Shown in pieces: positions 42,351-50,285 of a stretch of 64,000 nucleotides of DNA. Made by a program: the position numbers and the translations under genes. Each line of letters opens with the position of its first letter. Positions within the stretch are counted from its first letter, which is position 1. The stretch comes from Dictyobacter alpinus (GTDB lineage: Bacteria > Chloroflexota > Ktedonobacteria > Ktedonobacterales > Ktedonobacteraceae), in assembly GCF_003967575.1 (NCBI RefSeq), contig NZ_BIFT01000002.1:2480001-2544000 (forward strand), in the 5' to 3' direction. The notes beneath the pieces were generated by a model. It worked only from the letters and a program-made list of their open reading frames with translations, ran no database searches and was not told where the DNA came from.

Positions 42351-43370
42351 TTATCGTTTGCGTCTGCGTGGCGATAATTTATCGAGTTCTTCTTGTAACT
42401 TTTTGATTTCCTCTAAAATATTTTGTTGGCTACTTGATAAATCCTCTAAACGACTAATGATATCTTTAGCAAATTCGGCGTGCATCGGTACGAACGTTCC
42501 ACACAGGTCGTTATGCAATATGGTCATAAAACGATCATAAGCACCTGTATGACCTGTAATATACCCTGCTTTACGTTTTTCAAATATAGGCGCTACCTGT
42601 CGATCCTCAATCAGGTCTTCCTCATTGACAAACCAGATGGTTGCATCATTGGCCTGCGGGAACATACGCAGAATATATTCATCCCAATAAGGATCTATCC
42701 CGATTATGAGAATATCTTTTGCCAGTATGTTTTGGAGGAATCTCTTTAATTCTTCAAATTTCTCCTGGTTCAGCGCTGAGTGCCCTGTGATTACATAATA
42801 CTCACGTGCTGAAAAATCCCCATAGGCTTTTGTAATCCGATACTGAAAATTTTTTTGCTCGGGCACTAGCTTGCCACGTCCTGGAATCAGTACCTCAAAG
42901 TCACGTGTCTCTTTTATATCGACCTGAGTAAGTGCCTGCTCAAGTATGTCATCAATATTCGTCGTAATAATCTCTGCGAAATATCCTCGCATTATTAGTG
43001 AAGCCAGACAGGCATCTGCTTGAGTTACGCTCATATCTTTAAGCGAAGTTTGAAAAATACTATAGATGTCAGTTTCGCTAAATGGAAGTTTTTTGAGCAG
43101 GTTATAGCATTGGCTGAACTTCTTAAGCATTGAAAGTTGATTAAAAATAGGATGGTCCATGCTTTGCATGCTGGTGTAGAAGTGATCACTACGAAAAAGT
43201 GCCCCTGCCCTGGATCCTAAGAGTAGCGTGGTTGGATTGCCATTATTCTTTCTGATGTCTAACCACTTTGCCATTTCTTTGCTATCAATCTGCTGGGGAT
43301 CACGCATTGCTACAAGTTGCTTTCCGCTAATATTGAGTATCGTGTAATAAGTCTGTGGCATTGTGCTCAT
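42351..43370 (-). CDS. SIR2-like protein with substituted catalytic His
   Basis: The protein has 339 residues and is related to the N-terminal part of the SIR2-nucleosidase in the same operon: GYFAEIITTNIDDILEQAL (129-147) aligns with its TTNID block, and KAYGD (181-185) falls where KLHGS is expected, so the catalytic His is Tyr. It ends in a coiled coil (about 300-335) rich in Lys/Glu and Arg. It is either a catalytically dead sensor or scaffold, or it uses another residue. It is the first gene after the cluster promoter at 43488-43516. No ribosome site is obvious; ATG at 43361 is an alternative. Confidence 0.78.
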   Translation of the reverse strand: MSTMPQTYYTILNISGKQLVAMRDPQQIDSKEMAKWLDIRKNNGNPTTLLLGSRAGALFRSDHFYTSMQSMDHPIFNQLSMLKKFSQCYNLLKKLPFSETDIYSIFQTSLKDMSVTQADACLASLIMRGYFAEIITTNIDDILEQALTQVDIKETRDFEVLIPGRGKLVPEQKNFQYRITKAYGDFSAREYYVITGHSALNQEKFEELKRFLQNILAKDILIIGIDPYWDEYILRMFPQANDATIWFVNEEDLIEDRQVAPIFEKRKAGYITGHTGAYDRFMTILHNDLCGTFVPMHAEFAKDIISRLEDLSSSQQNILEEIKKLQEELDKLSPRRRKR

Positions 43371-43487
43371 TTTTCAGACGGTATTGTGATAAATAGTTGT
43401 GAACACATACCACACTGGATAAGTACTTTTATTTATTTACATGCGAATAGAAATTAAATATGCGCATATAGCGCGTTGTTTATGCTT

Positions 43488-43533
43488 ATTATAATAGGAA
43501 AGATTGTATTTTGCAATCATTAGCATACAATCT
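43488..43533 (-). promoter_or_regulatory. Promoter and overlapping dyad of the STAND/SIR2 cluster
   Basis: Minus-strand -35 TTGCAA (43511-43516) and perfect -10 TATAAT (43488-43493) are 17 bp apart, giving a leader of about 110 nt before the first gene. An inverted repeat AGATTGTAT-N15-ATACAATCT (43501-43533) covers the -35, and a palindrome ATATGCGCATAT (43459-43470) lies in the early leader. Both are candidate repressor sites, as expected for a potentially toxic operon. Confidence 0.65.
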
Positions 43534-43557
43534 CGTATAAAAGTGGACTCTTTAGTA

Positions 43558-43755
43558 TTGTGTCTGGCGCTCGCCCGCTACGCGGGCGGGCGGAGGGAGG
43601 GAGGTTGCGGGGGCACAGCCCCCGAGCCCCCAGTCAAAGGGCTCGCCGCCCCTTGCATCCCCGCTTTGTGTCTGGCCTGGGTCCGCGTAGCGGGCGAGCC
43701 CTTTGCATCCTTGCTTTGTGTGTGGCAGGAGCTTGCATCCTTGCTTTGTGTGTGG
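43558..43755. repeat. GC-rich hairpin and direct-repeat element
   Basis: Three copies of a 23-bp unit beginning TTGCATCC and ending TTTGTGT-TGG lie at 43653, 43703 and 43733, and part of it (TTGTGTCTGG) recurs at 43558. A perfect 17-bp inverted repeat, GCTCGCCCGCTACGCGG and its complement, links 43569-43585 with 43683-43699. The stretch GTTGCGGGGGCACAGCCCCC resembles a module in the MITE-like element at 1.87 kb. It is non-coding and lies between the cluster promoter and the BNR-repeat gene. Confidence 0.6.
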
Positions 43756-43809
43756 TGGATTGGTCGTGCGTGTCTATGTTCTAAGCTGTCAGAATTGGTA
43801 TGAGCTGTT

Positions 43810-44811
43810 TTAATATGTAGCAAGGTTAATCTGGCGGTTGTTGGTGCCGCACCATGCAACGATCAGGCGACCATGATGGCTAAGGATGGCTGGGGCTCTG
43901 TCAGTGCTGTCTGTGAAGGTGATATGTTGTGCTGTACTACTGTCATAGAAGTTTCCGCCGGCAAACAGTTGCAGATTGAGTGTTGGATTCCAGTTGCCGG
44001 TACCTTGCCAGCAGAGAACTCCCTGTCCGCGATGGCTGCCAATAGCGGGCGCAGAGTGACTGGTTTGCTCTGAGATTATCTTTGTGGATGAGTCAAATGT
44101 TTGTCCACTATCTATTGAGGACATGATGTTGATGGAGCTATCCTGTCCTGTCCATGCGCAATATAATTGACCATTATGGACGCCGAGTGCCGGCCCCGGA
44201 TAGTTTTTGTCGGTAATATACATGGCAGGAGGATTTGTGGCTCGCTGAGAGCGGGTGATATGGAAATAGCTTTTTTCTGGTGAGATAAACTGGGTGCCTG
44301 TATCAAAGCTCTTCCCACCATCAGTAGAATACATAAAGTTGAGATGCTGATCCTGTCCTGCCCATGCGACGTGCAATCGATTTTGGCAGACAGTTAGAGC
44401 TGGTCCATCATATCCTTCAGCATGGGATGTCCCGGCCAGGAAACCTGACGCAAAGGTGCTTTGATCTGAGATGCTTTTCGTATCGGGATTGAAGGAGTTT
44501 CCATTATCAGTGGAGTACATCAGGCAAATCAAGCCCCTGGTATTGATCCAGGCGATATAGAGCCGATTCTGATAGACGGCCAGGGCTGGGCGATTATAAC
44601 TTTCCTCATCAAGTATGATTTTAGTGCTATAGTCGAAGGATTGTCCATCATCACGAGAAACAATAAGATTAATAGCGTGATCGCTCCCTGTCCAGGCTAT
44701 ATACAGTTGATCCAGATAACTTGCCAGTGCAACTCCACCCAGGCCAAGCTCATCAGATGTGAATTTCTGTGTAAAAGTATACTCCTGCATATCTGGTTTC
44801 TCACTCTCCAT
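43810..44811 (-). CDS. BNR/sialidase-like beta-propeller protein
   Basis: This protein of about 333 residues is made of five to six repeats of some 58 residues, each with a strand of the type LYIAWTGSDHAINLIVS and an Asp-box-like SxDxGxxF (SRDDGQSFD, STDNGNSFN, STDGGKSFD, SIDSGQTFD). This is the sialidase/BNR propeller pattern. The catalytic Arg triad and Asp/Tyr/Glu of true sialidases are not evident, so a binding role is more likely. There is no clear signal peptide. The start is uncertain: TTG 44832, ATG 44811 or ATG 44790. Confidence 0.8.
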   Translation of the reverse strand: MESEKPDMQEYTFTQKFTSDELGLGGVALASYLDQLYIAWTGSDHAINLIVSRDDGQSFDYSTKIILDEESYNRPALAVYQNRLYIAWINTRGLICLMYSTDNGNSFNPDTKSISDQSTFASGFLAGTSHAEGYDGPALTVCQNRLHVAWAGQDQHLNFMYSTDGGKSFDTGTQFISPEKSYFHITRSQRATNPPAMYITDKNYPGPALGVHNGQLYCAWTGQDSSINIMSSIDSGQTFDSSTKIISEQTSHSAPAIGSHRGQGVLCWQGTGNWNPTLNLQLFAGGNFYDSSTAQHITFTDSTDRAPAILSHHGRLIVAWCGTNNRQINLATY

Positions 44812-45052
44812 TTGCACGTGTAAAGCTAGCAAAGGTTTCTTTTCTTAAAAAGAATCATACCAGGAGTGTATCACAAAATAAGTGAGCATTTCTATCTTTG
44901 GATTAAATTTATCATGCCGGGTGCGCCTATACGCTTTTTAAGGTAGCGGCGCAATATCTTTGTTTTCAGTGCAATGTAGCGTGTGTGGCGTCAGTTCGGT
45001 ACATCATTTTCTTTAACACACGAATTGACGCCATACTTATCGGGGGGGAATT

Positions 45053-45688
45053 TTATTTTAAATCTGTCAGTTTCTTTTTTGCTTCCTCGACGGTCATAGG
45101 AACGTTATAGATTGCCGAGTCAGGCTGCTGGAGACGTCCGCCTTCTTTTAAGAAGCCGGTGTCTACTGCAGCGAAGCCGATATCCTCAATCAAGCGTGCA
45201 ACTACTTCTTTGGCTTCGCTATCATCGCTGGCAATAAAGAGCACAAGCTGTTTGTTCGGATCTTTTGTGCCACTATCTCTCAAGGTTTCAAAATACATGG
45301 TGTTGAATGCCTTGACTAAGCGTGCACCTGGCATTAGCTTGAGAATCTCTTCGCTGGATGTACTTTGACCGAGATTCTCGATTGTGTAGTTACCAGCTTG
45401 ATCAACTTTATAAGGATTTGTGGCATCCATTACGATTTTATTTTCAAACACCTGGGCGGCTGGTAATTTGTTGCGCTGTGACCATGGTAAGGCTAGCAGG
45501 ATAACTTCGCCGAAGCGGACCGCCTCTTCGATGCTGGCCGCGCTGGCATTAGGACCAATCTTGGAGACCAGATCAAATAAGGATTCGGGTCCTTTTGAAT
45601 TACTAATCGCGACCTTGTGGCCGGCTTTAGCAAATAATATTGCAGCATTCGCTCCAATGTTGCCTGCTCCAATAATACCAATATTCAT
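45053..45688 (-). CDS. NADPH-dependent F420 reductase-like protein
   Basis: The 211-residue protein has an N-terminal Rossmann motif MNIGIIGAGNIGANAAILFA, then VAISNSKGPESL, VILLALPW, and KAFNTMYFETL. This matches the F420H2:NADP+ oxidoreductase-like / NAD(P)-binding group, which transfers hydride between NADP and F420 or a related substrate. ATG 45688 sits 9-10 bp after AGGAGA; an ATG nine bases earlier would overlap the ribosome site. It fits other probable F420 enzymes here (12343-12750, 59911-60774). Confidence 0.85.
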   Translation of the reverse strand: MNIGIIGAGNIGANAAILFAKAGHKVAISNSKGPESLFDLVSKIGPNASAASIEEAVRFGEVILLALPWSQRNKLPAAQVFENKIVMDATNPYKVDQAGNYTIENLGQSTSSEEILKLMPGARLVKAFNTMYFETLRDSGTKDPNKQLVLFIASDDSEAKEVVARLIEDIGFAAVDTGFLKEGGRLQQPDSAIYNVPMTVEEAKKKLTDLK

Positions 45689-45889
45689 GGAATACATTCT
45701 CCTCTTGGTGTTAAAGATCGACTGTAAATTTTTTTCGTCTGTCTTTCTCACGTTTGGATTGCTCTATTCGTTACTTATCAATCCAAGTTGTCTCATTATG
45801 TAGCTTGTTCTTTTTGACTTTCATGCTACCTTCTTTATCCTAACATGCCCTACCATTGAAGAAATAGCATTTGCCAGTCAACGTATGTT

Positions 45890-46570
45890 TTATCCAAGAT
45901 GTTTTTGAAAGTAGGCCAAAACACGTTCCCAGGCGTCTTTAGAGGCGGCGGCATCATAGCTTTTTCCCTGGTCATTGAAAAAGGAATGTTTAGCCCCGGG
46001 ATAGATTTTGATGTCGTGCTCGATATTATATGTGGTCAAGGCTTCATCTAATTTGGTGGCTTGTTTGGCGGTGAAGTCTGCGGCAGGATAGGAGCCGACA
46101 ACAGGACAACTACGGGACACGGCTTCCAGGGGTCTGGGATTCGCACCATAGAATGGGGCGATGGTTTTGAGCCGGTTATCACTGGTGGCCCAGGCAATGG
46201 CGAAACCGCCTCCCATGCAGAAGCCAATGGCTCCAATACGATTGGCATCAACGCGTGGCTGCTCACCAAGGTAGGTGAGGGCCTGCTTCAATGTGCGAAT
46301 GCTGCTATTATTTAACGGACTGGTGAGCATTTGAGCCATGAAGCGGGACATGCAGATGGCGCGGTTGCGACCGGCGAACAGGTCGATGGCGAAGGCGGCA
46401 TAACCGGCTTCCGCGAAGCGATGCGCGATATCCTTGATGTTCTCATTCAATCCAAAGATTTCATGGATGATGACGACACCTGGAAATGGTCCATCTCCAT
46501 CTGGATATGCTGAATAGCCAGAGAGTTTTTCTTGTCCTACCGTTAGCCCGATTATTTCTTCTGTGTACAC
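45890..46570 (-). CDS. Dienelactone hydrolase family protein
   Basis: A 226-residue alpha/beta hydrolase with the dienelactone-hydrolase signature: GVVIIHEIFGLNENIKDIAHR early, the Cys nucleophile in IGFCMGGGFAIAW, an acid in the segment SYPAADF, and the His in YPGAKHSFFND. The Cys-His-Asp triad hydrolyses enol lactones such as dienelactone; many members have other ester substrates. The start is GTG at 46570, 6 bp after GGAGG. Monocistronic. Confidence 0.92.
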   Translation of the reverse strand: MYTEEIIGLTVGQEKLSGYSAYPDGDGPFPGVVIIHEIFGLNENIKDIAHRFAEAGYAAFAIDLFAGRNRAICMSRFMAQMLTSPLNNSSIRTLKQALTYLGEQPRVDANRIGAIGFCMGGGFAIAWATSDNRLKTIAPFYGANPRPLEAVSRSCPVVGSYPAADFTAKQATKLDEALTTYNIEHDIKIYPGAKHSFFNDQGKSYDAAASKDAWERVLAYFQKHLG

Positions 46571-46713
46571 TTAAACCTCCTCTAAATAGTGGGAGTTACG
46601 TTTTTTATTCGTTATGCTTTACCATATCACAAACGAGACCAGCAAGCTGCGACTCTTTGATCTCTCTATCTTGATGATCTCAGCTTGATGAGCTGGGTCA
46701 TTTTTGTTTGATA

Positions 46714-46875
46714 GTGTTGGATTCCCACTCTCATCGTGGAGCATGCAGCTAGCCGCACGCGGGCCCTGAAGGGCCCACCCTTCTTTTACGTGTGGTGTCA
46801 AATGTTGCGCATCGCGCAACATTTGACACCACACGTAAAACCCTTAGAGCGCCAAAGGCGCGAAAAAACGATCAG
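46714..46875 (+). repeat. Mosaic palindromic repeat, full copy
   Basis: The modules run in this order: head (GTGTTGGATTC ... GCAGCTAGCCGCAC), hairpin GGGCCCTGAAGGGCCC (46761-46776), long palindrome with 27-bp perfect arms and a 3-nt loop starting TTTTACGTGTGGTGTCAAA (46784-46840), hairpin GCGCCAAAGGCGC (46849-46861) and tail CGAAAAAACG. An inverted full copy lies at 59484-59645 and a head-only copy at 1618-1680. It fills most of the gap between the dienelactone hydrolase and Rsm22-like genes and contains no reading frame of note. Confidence 0.85.
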
Positions 46876-46943
46876 CGAGCAAGCACTATCATATATTTTT
46901 GCATAGCGAGCATTAAGAGTATTTGAGCTGTTAATGCGCTACC

Positions 46944-47939
46944 TTATACTTTCTCTTCGTTTGTGAGTATTTCTCCCCATTTATAGTTGGTGGCCTGCTT
47001 AAATGCTTCGCGCTGGCTCTTGAGTATTTGTACATTGACGATCCCATTGATACTGGAAACATTCAGGGTAACATCTCTTTTGGTTTTGTGGGGCTGATGA
47101 ATCAGGCGACCCCAGATGGGCGTGCCGGGGCTGAAGCGGGCCATGGCGGCATAGGAGAATTTACTTTCTTCCCAGTTCGCTGTTCCCTCTTTAGCGCGCC
47201 GTTGGAAGGCTGGCCGTTCCAGGCGTTGCGGAAAGTGACACCAATCATTGACCAGTGGACATGCCTGATCGTGGGCGCAGGGCGCGATTGTATGGGCTTC
47301 CAGGCTGAGTAGATATTCTCGTAGTGCTTTGACGATTGGAAATGCGGCTGATGTCCCTGGTTCTACAATTAATAGGATGCCTGAACAATGTTGCCAGGCC
47401 AATGTCACGATCTCTTTACGCAGTGCCTCTGGTAACTCATTCAGCACATGTCCAAACACAATCACGTCATATTTCTGGGTAAATGCAGGGAGCTTGCCGC
47501 CAATAGTTGCTCGCTGCCAGTTGGTATGTTTGAGGACAGGATTTTCACTTTGCTGCGCCAGCTGGCGTCCAAGATTAATAAAGGCCGGCTCTCTTTCCCA
47601 GGCGGTCAGTGATTGCAGTGATGACCATTGCTCACAGGCCGCCCAGAGTGCTGTGCCGGGTCCACTACCAATATCCAGTAGCGACTTTGGCTGCCAGTCT
47701 GGTATTCTCTCTTGAACGGCTGCCATGGCGCCACTGAGCTGGGCATAGGCGGCAGGAAAAATGATGGCTGCATATCCTAATACATCGCCTGCGCCACGCG
47801 CCAATGATTGTTCCTCTCCTGTGCGCACTGTGCGATAGCGCTCACTCACTGCCTTTGCTGTGCTCTTCCATTTTGAGGCTGGCACATGCTGCAAAGCAGC
47901 TTCAATCGCGGTCTCTAATTGATCGGGCAAGGATAGCAT
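46944..47939 (-). CDS. Rsm22-like ribosomal small-subunit methyltransferase/assembly protein
   Basis: The protein has 331 residues. The N-terminal ASKWKSTAKAVSERYR and the SAM-binding LLDIGSGPGTALWAA (about 91-105) are followed by VFGHVLNELPE and, near 240-260, a Cys cluster C-x6-C-x6-C with the segment QACPLVNDWCHFPQRL. This combination marks the Rsm22/METTL17 family, in which the cysteines hold an Fe-S cluster and the protein helps small-subunit rRNA maturation. The bacterial members' exact role is not settled. AGGAGA lies 8 bp before the ATG. Confidence 0.88.
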   Translation of the reverse strand: MLSLPDQLETAIEAALQHVPASKWKSTAKAVSERYRTVRTGEEQSLARGAGDVLGYAAIIFPAAYAQLSGAMAAVQERIPDWQPKSLLDIGSGPGTALWAACEQWSSLQSLTAWEREPAFINLGRQLAQQSENPVLKHTNWQRATIGGKLPAFTQKYDVIVFGHVLNELPEALRKEIVTLAWQHCSGILLIVEPGTSAAFPIVKALREYLLSLEAHTIAPCAHDQACPLVNDWCHFPQRLERPAFQRRAKEGTANWEESKFSYAAMARFSPGTPIWGRLIHQPHKTKRDVTLNVSSINGIVNVQILKSQREAFKQATNYKWGEILTNEEKV

Positions 47940-48043
47940 GCAGTGATTCTCCTGTCATCATCATAATTCTTATTTGGATGCTGTTACTTTACCAGATCAG
48001 CTGTATGCCGCGCAACTTCCTGGCATTTTACCTGTAAAACATG

Positions 48044-48088
48044 AAAAAGAGAGATGCCCAATCTTGCTAAAGGTCAGGACACCTCTCT
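48044..48088 (-). terminator. Long-loop terminator after the UlaG-like gene
   Basis: In the minus sense AGAGAGGTG pairs with CATCTCTCT (one G-T) over a loop of about 23 nt and is followed by TTTTT. It lies 117 bp past the stop of the metallo-hydrolase gene. Confidence 0.5.
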
Positions 48089-48204
48089 GCTCTCCACACG
48101 ACAAACATGAATAGTCGTTCAGTTGTGGGTATGGATTACTTTATCTATTCTTTTTTGCTCCAAAAAAGCGGAAAGTTTGTCTGGCTCTATTTAAATCTGC
48201 TCTC

Positions 48205-49050
48205 CTATTTCATATAGATCAGGCGGCGGCCGTGAGATGGCAGGTAGCAGGTGAGTTCGGGATGATGAGCGCGGATATAGTCGACAAAGAAACCTGGACG
48301 GCCAGTATTGCCGGCAAACATCTCGTAATGGGTGGGAATGACTGCTTTAAATCCAGCTGCGGCGGCTAGATCGGCGGCTTCGCGCTCATCCATATTGCCC
48401 ACAAGATTTTGCTGTTCCCTGAAATAGCTCCGACCATTGATCGGAAGGAGAGCAAGATCAATATTGAGTGGTTGCAGTTTTTCTACTAATCCTGCAAAGA
48501 CCAGTGTGTCTCCTGGATGATAGATGCGTATTCCGTTCATTTCGACGATATAGCCAAGGTAGCGATATTGGCCATCGCTGATCTCCTGGCCAAAACTATA
48601 GGTGACCGGAGGAAAGCTCAGTCCATGCAGGGCGGGGACGGGCAAGATTTTGTTGGTGCCAGTGATAATCTCTTCATCAGGTTGGACCCCTTGTAATTGC
48701 TCAGGTTGGACGCCAGCTTTAAGGAGCTGGTCCATGATTGGACTGGGAGCAATAACGCGTGGTTGGGATCTGTGACGTGCTAACGTCTCCAGTGTGGGTA
48801 TGTCTAGATGATCGATATGTTCATGGGTATAAAGTATTAGATCAATTGGCGGGCACTGCTCGGCTGTGAATGGAGGCGGGATGACACGACCTTCCATTGG
48901 ATTTAAAAAAGGATCAATCAAGATAGTGGTGGATGTTGTCTTGAGAACAAAACTAGCTTGTCCTAACCACCAGATTGCCACCGCCTCGGATGGAATCTGG
49001 GTGCTCTCTTGAATCTGTCTTGCGGTATCAATCGACTGTATTACGACCAT
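48205..49050 (-). CDS. UlaG-like MBL-fold metallo-hydrolase
   Basis: The 281-residue protein has IWWLGQASFVLKTTSTTILID, the metal motif YTHEHIDHLDIPTL (HxHxDH), a His in PVPALHG, and GIRIYHPGDTLVF with PTHYEMFAGNTGRPGFFVDY near the end. The last part is typical of the UlaG (L-ascorbate-6-phosphate lactonase) branch. No other ascorbate-utilisation (ula) genes are present, so the substrate may be another lactone or phosphodiester. Confidence 0.88.
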   Translation of the reverse strand: MVVIQSIDTARQIQESTQIPSEAVAIWWLGQASFVLKTTSTTILIDPFLNPMEGRVIPPPFTAEQCPPIDLILYTHEHIDHLDIPTLETLARHRSQPRVIAPSPIMDQLLKAGVQPEQLQGVQPDEEIITGTNKILPVPALHGLSFPPVTYSFGQEISDGQYRYLGYIVEMNGIRIYHPGDTLVFAGLVEKLQPLNIDLALLPINGRSYFREQQNLVGNMDEREAADLAAAAGFKAVIPTHYEMFAGNTGRPGFFVDYIRAHHPELTCYLPSHGRRLIYMK

Positions 49051-49154
49051 TCATCACATCCTTTTCTACAATCATTCTGCGTAAAAAAACTATTTTTTAT
49101 CATACCATAGCTTGTATTGTGTATCTTGGCATAGTCAGAGTAGATTGATAGCAA

Positions 49155-49224
49155 GAACCTGTAGCAGCAAAACTGCTACAGGTTCCCGAAACTTAAAATG
49201 ATGTAAAAATTTTTACATCATTTT
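49155..49224 (-). terminator. Double terminator after the secreted Pro-rich protein
   Basis: Two hairpins in tandem: GAACCTGTAGCAG/CTGCTACAGGTTC (49155-49185) and a perfect 30-bp palindrome AAAATGATGTAAAAA with its complement (49195-49224). The second lies 10 bp past the stop codon. Confidence 0.75.
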
Positions 49225-49233
49225 ATCTGTTCC

Positions 49234-50028
49234 TTAGGGAGCATCACACCCACATGAGCAACTATCATCGCTACATGGTGTTGTCTCGATAGGTGTAGGT
49301 GTAACTCTAGGATGTTTCACAATTGGTGTAGGTGTGACTCTAGGATGTTTCACAATCGGTGTTGGATAGCAATATGTAACAGGTGTAGGTGTGACTCTAG
49401 GATGTTTCACAATGGGCGTAGGTGTGACTGACGGGCAGCGTGTATAAACAGGCGTTGGCGTCGGACACTGCACAGAACTTGTAGGTAGCGCTGGCGTTAC
49501 CATGGGCAGACAATCTACAGCTGGCCCTGGTACACAGTGTCCAGAAGGGCCGGGAGTGGGTGCTGATGATTGGATAAAGATATCTCCATCAGTTCCACAA
49601 TTGAGTATGCGCAGACCAGAATATATTTGATATATTCCAGAGCAGTAATTGTAAGTTACATGTGGGTTATGCATGGGGATGACATAGTTGGTGACAGTTT
49701 CGACAATTTGACAACGACTGCCCAGGCGAACTACCTCAAACAGGCGGGTTGTGCCTGAGTCTATGCCTGTCTGCTGGTAGGTGAGGGCTACGTTTTTACA
49801 GAGCTTATAGCCTTTTGTGAAGCAATCTTCTACCTGCGTAGCATAAGATCCCGGTGTATGGCTACCCAGACGCACCGTGATTTTTCCACATGATGCATAA
49901 CGACCAGCAGCAGAGACTGGTTCTCCGTTTGTGAAGAGACTCCAGGACAAGGCTCCTGCTGCGCAAAGGACTAACATGCACACAACGAGGAATACTTGCA
50001 TCCTTTGTGGACTTTTCTTGACTCTCAT
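49234..50028 (-). CDS. Secreted Cys-containing protein with Pro/Thr-rich repeat tail
   Basis: A protein of about 264 residues: signal peptide or anchor (FLVVCMLVLCAAGALSWSLF), a globular part of about 110 residues with six or more Cys (YASCGKITVRLGS, VEDCFTKGYKLCKN), then a tail built on the unit IVKHPRVTPTP repeated three times and variants, ending in CSDDSCSCGCDAP. The tail is encoded by 33-bp direct repeats at about 49270-49430. I know no family for it. It could be a spore-, sheath- or wall-surface protein, with the Cys-rich end forming cross-links or binding metal; this is a guess. ATG 50082 is an alternative start. Confidence 0.7.
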   Translation of the reverse strand: MRVKKSPQRMQVFLVVCMLVLCAAGALSWSLFTNGEPVSAAGRYASCGKITVRLGSHTPGSYATQVEDCFTKGYKLCKNVALTYQQTGIDSGTTRLFEVVRLGSRCQIVETVTNYVIPMHNPHVTYNYCSGIYQIYSGLRILNCGTDGDIFIQSSAPTPGPSGHCVPGPAVDCLPMVTPALPTSSVQCPTPTPVYTRCPSVTPTPIVKHPRVTPTPVTYCYPTPIVKHPRVTPTPIVKHPRVTPTPIETTPCSDDSCSCGCDAP

Positions 50029-50173
50029 ACAATCCAGACCTTTCAAATCAGCTGTATATTTCAGATGAACAAGATGTTTCATCTTTATTCATTATATGTA
50101 TTGGGCAAATTATAAATAAAAATATTATACATGCATAATCATTATTAGATGCTAGCTTTTATGGCAAAGAAAT

Positions 50174-50197
50174 AGAGCGCCCTGAAGTGGGCGCTCT
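50174..50197 (-). terminator. Terminator of the methyltransferase gene
   Basis: AGAGCGCCC and GGGCGCTCT pair over a 6-nt loop, followed in the minus sense by TATTTCTTT. It lies about 90 bp past the stop at 50286. Confidence 0.7.
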
Positions 50198-50285
50198 TAC
50201 CGAGGGTGGATCTGAAGTTTATGCTCGGTGGGATTTTTCTGCTGAATTTATCGCTTGTATTCACCAATACACGGGGACTGGATTG

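Noticed and set aside
43653..43755. Three similar 23-bp repeats as a possible CRISPR array
   Set aside because: Spacings of 50 and 30 bp are unequal, the gaps would be 7-27 bp, and no cas genes are present.
43504..43803. Overlapping frames in the GC-rich element at 43.6 kb
   Set aside because: Products are Arg/Gly/Ala/Pro strings from repeats and palindromes.
49270..49430. 33-bp direct repeats as a possible regulatory or CRISPR-like array
   Set aside because: They are in frame and encode the IVKHPRVTPTP repeats of a secreted protein.
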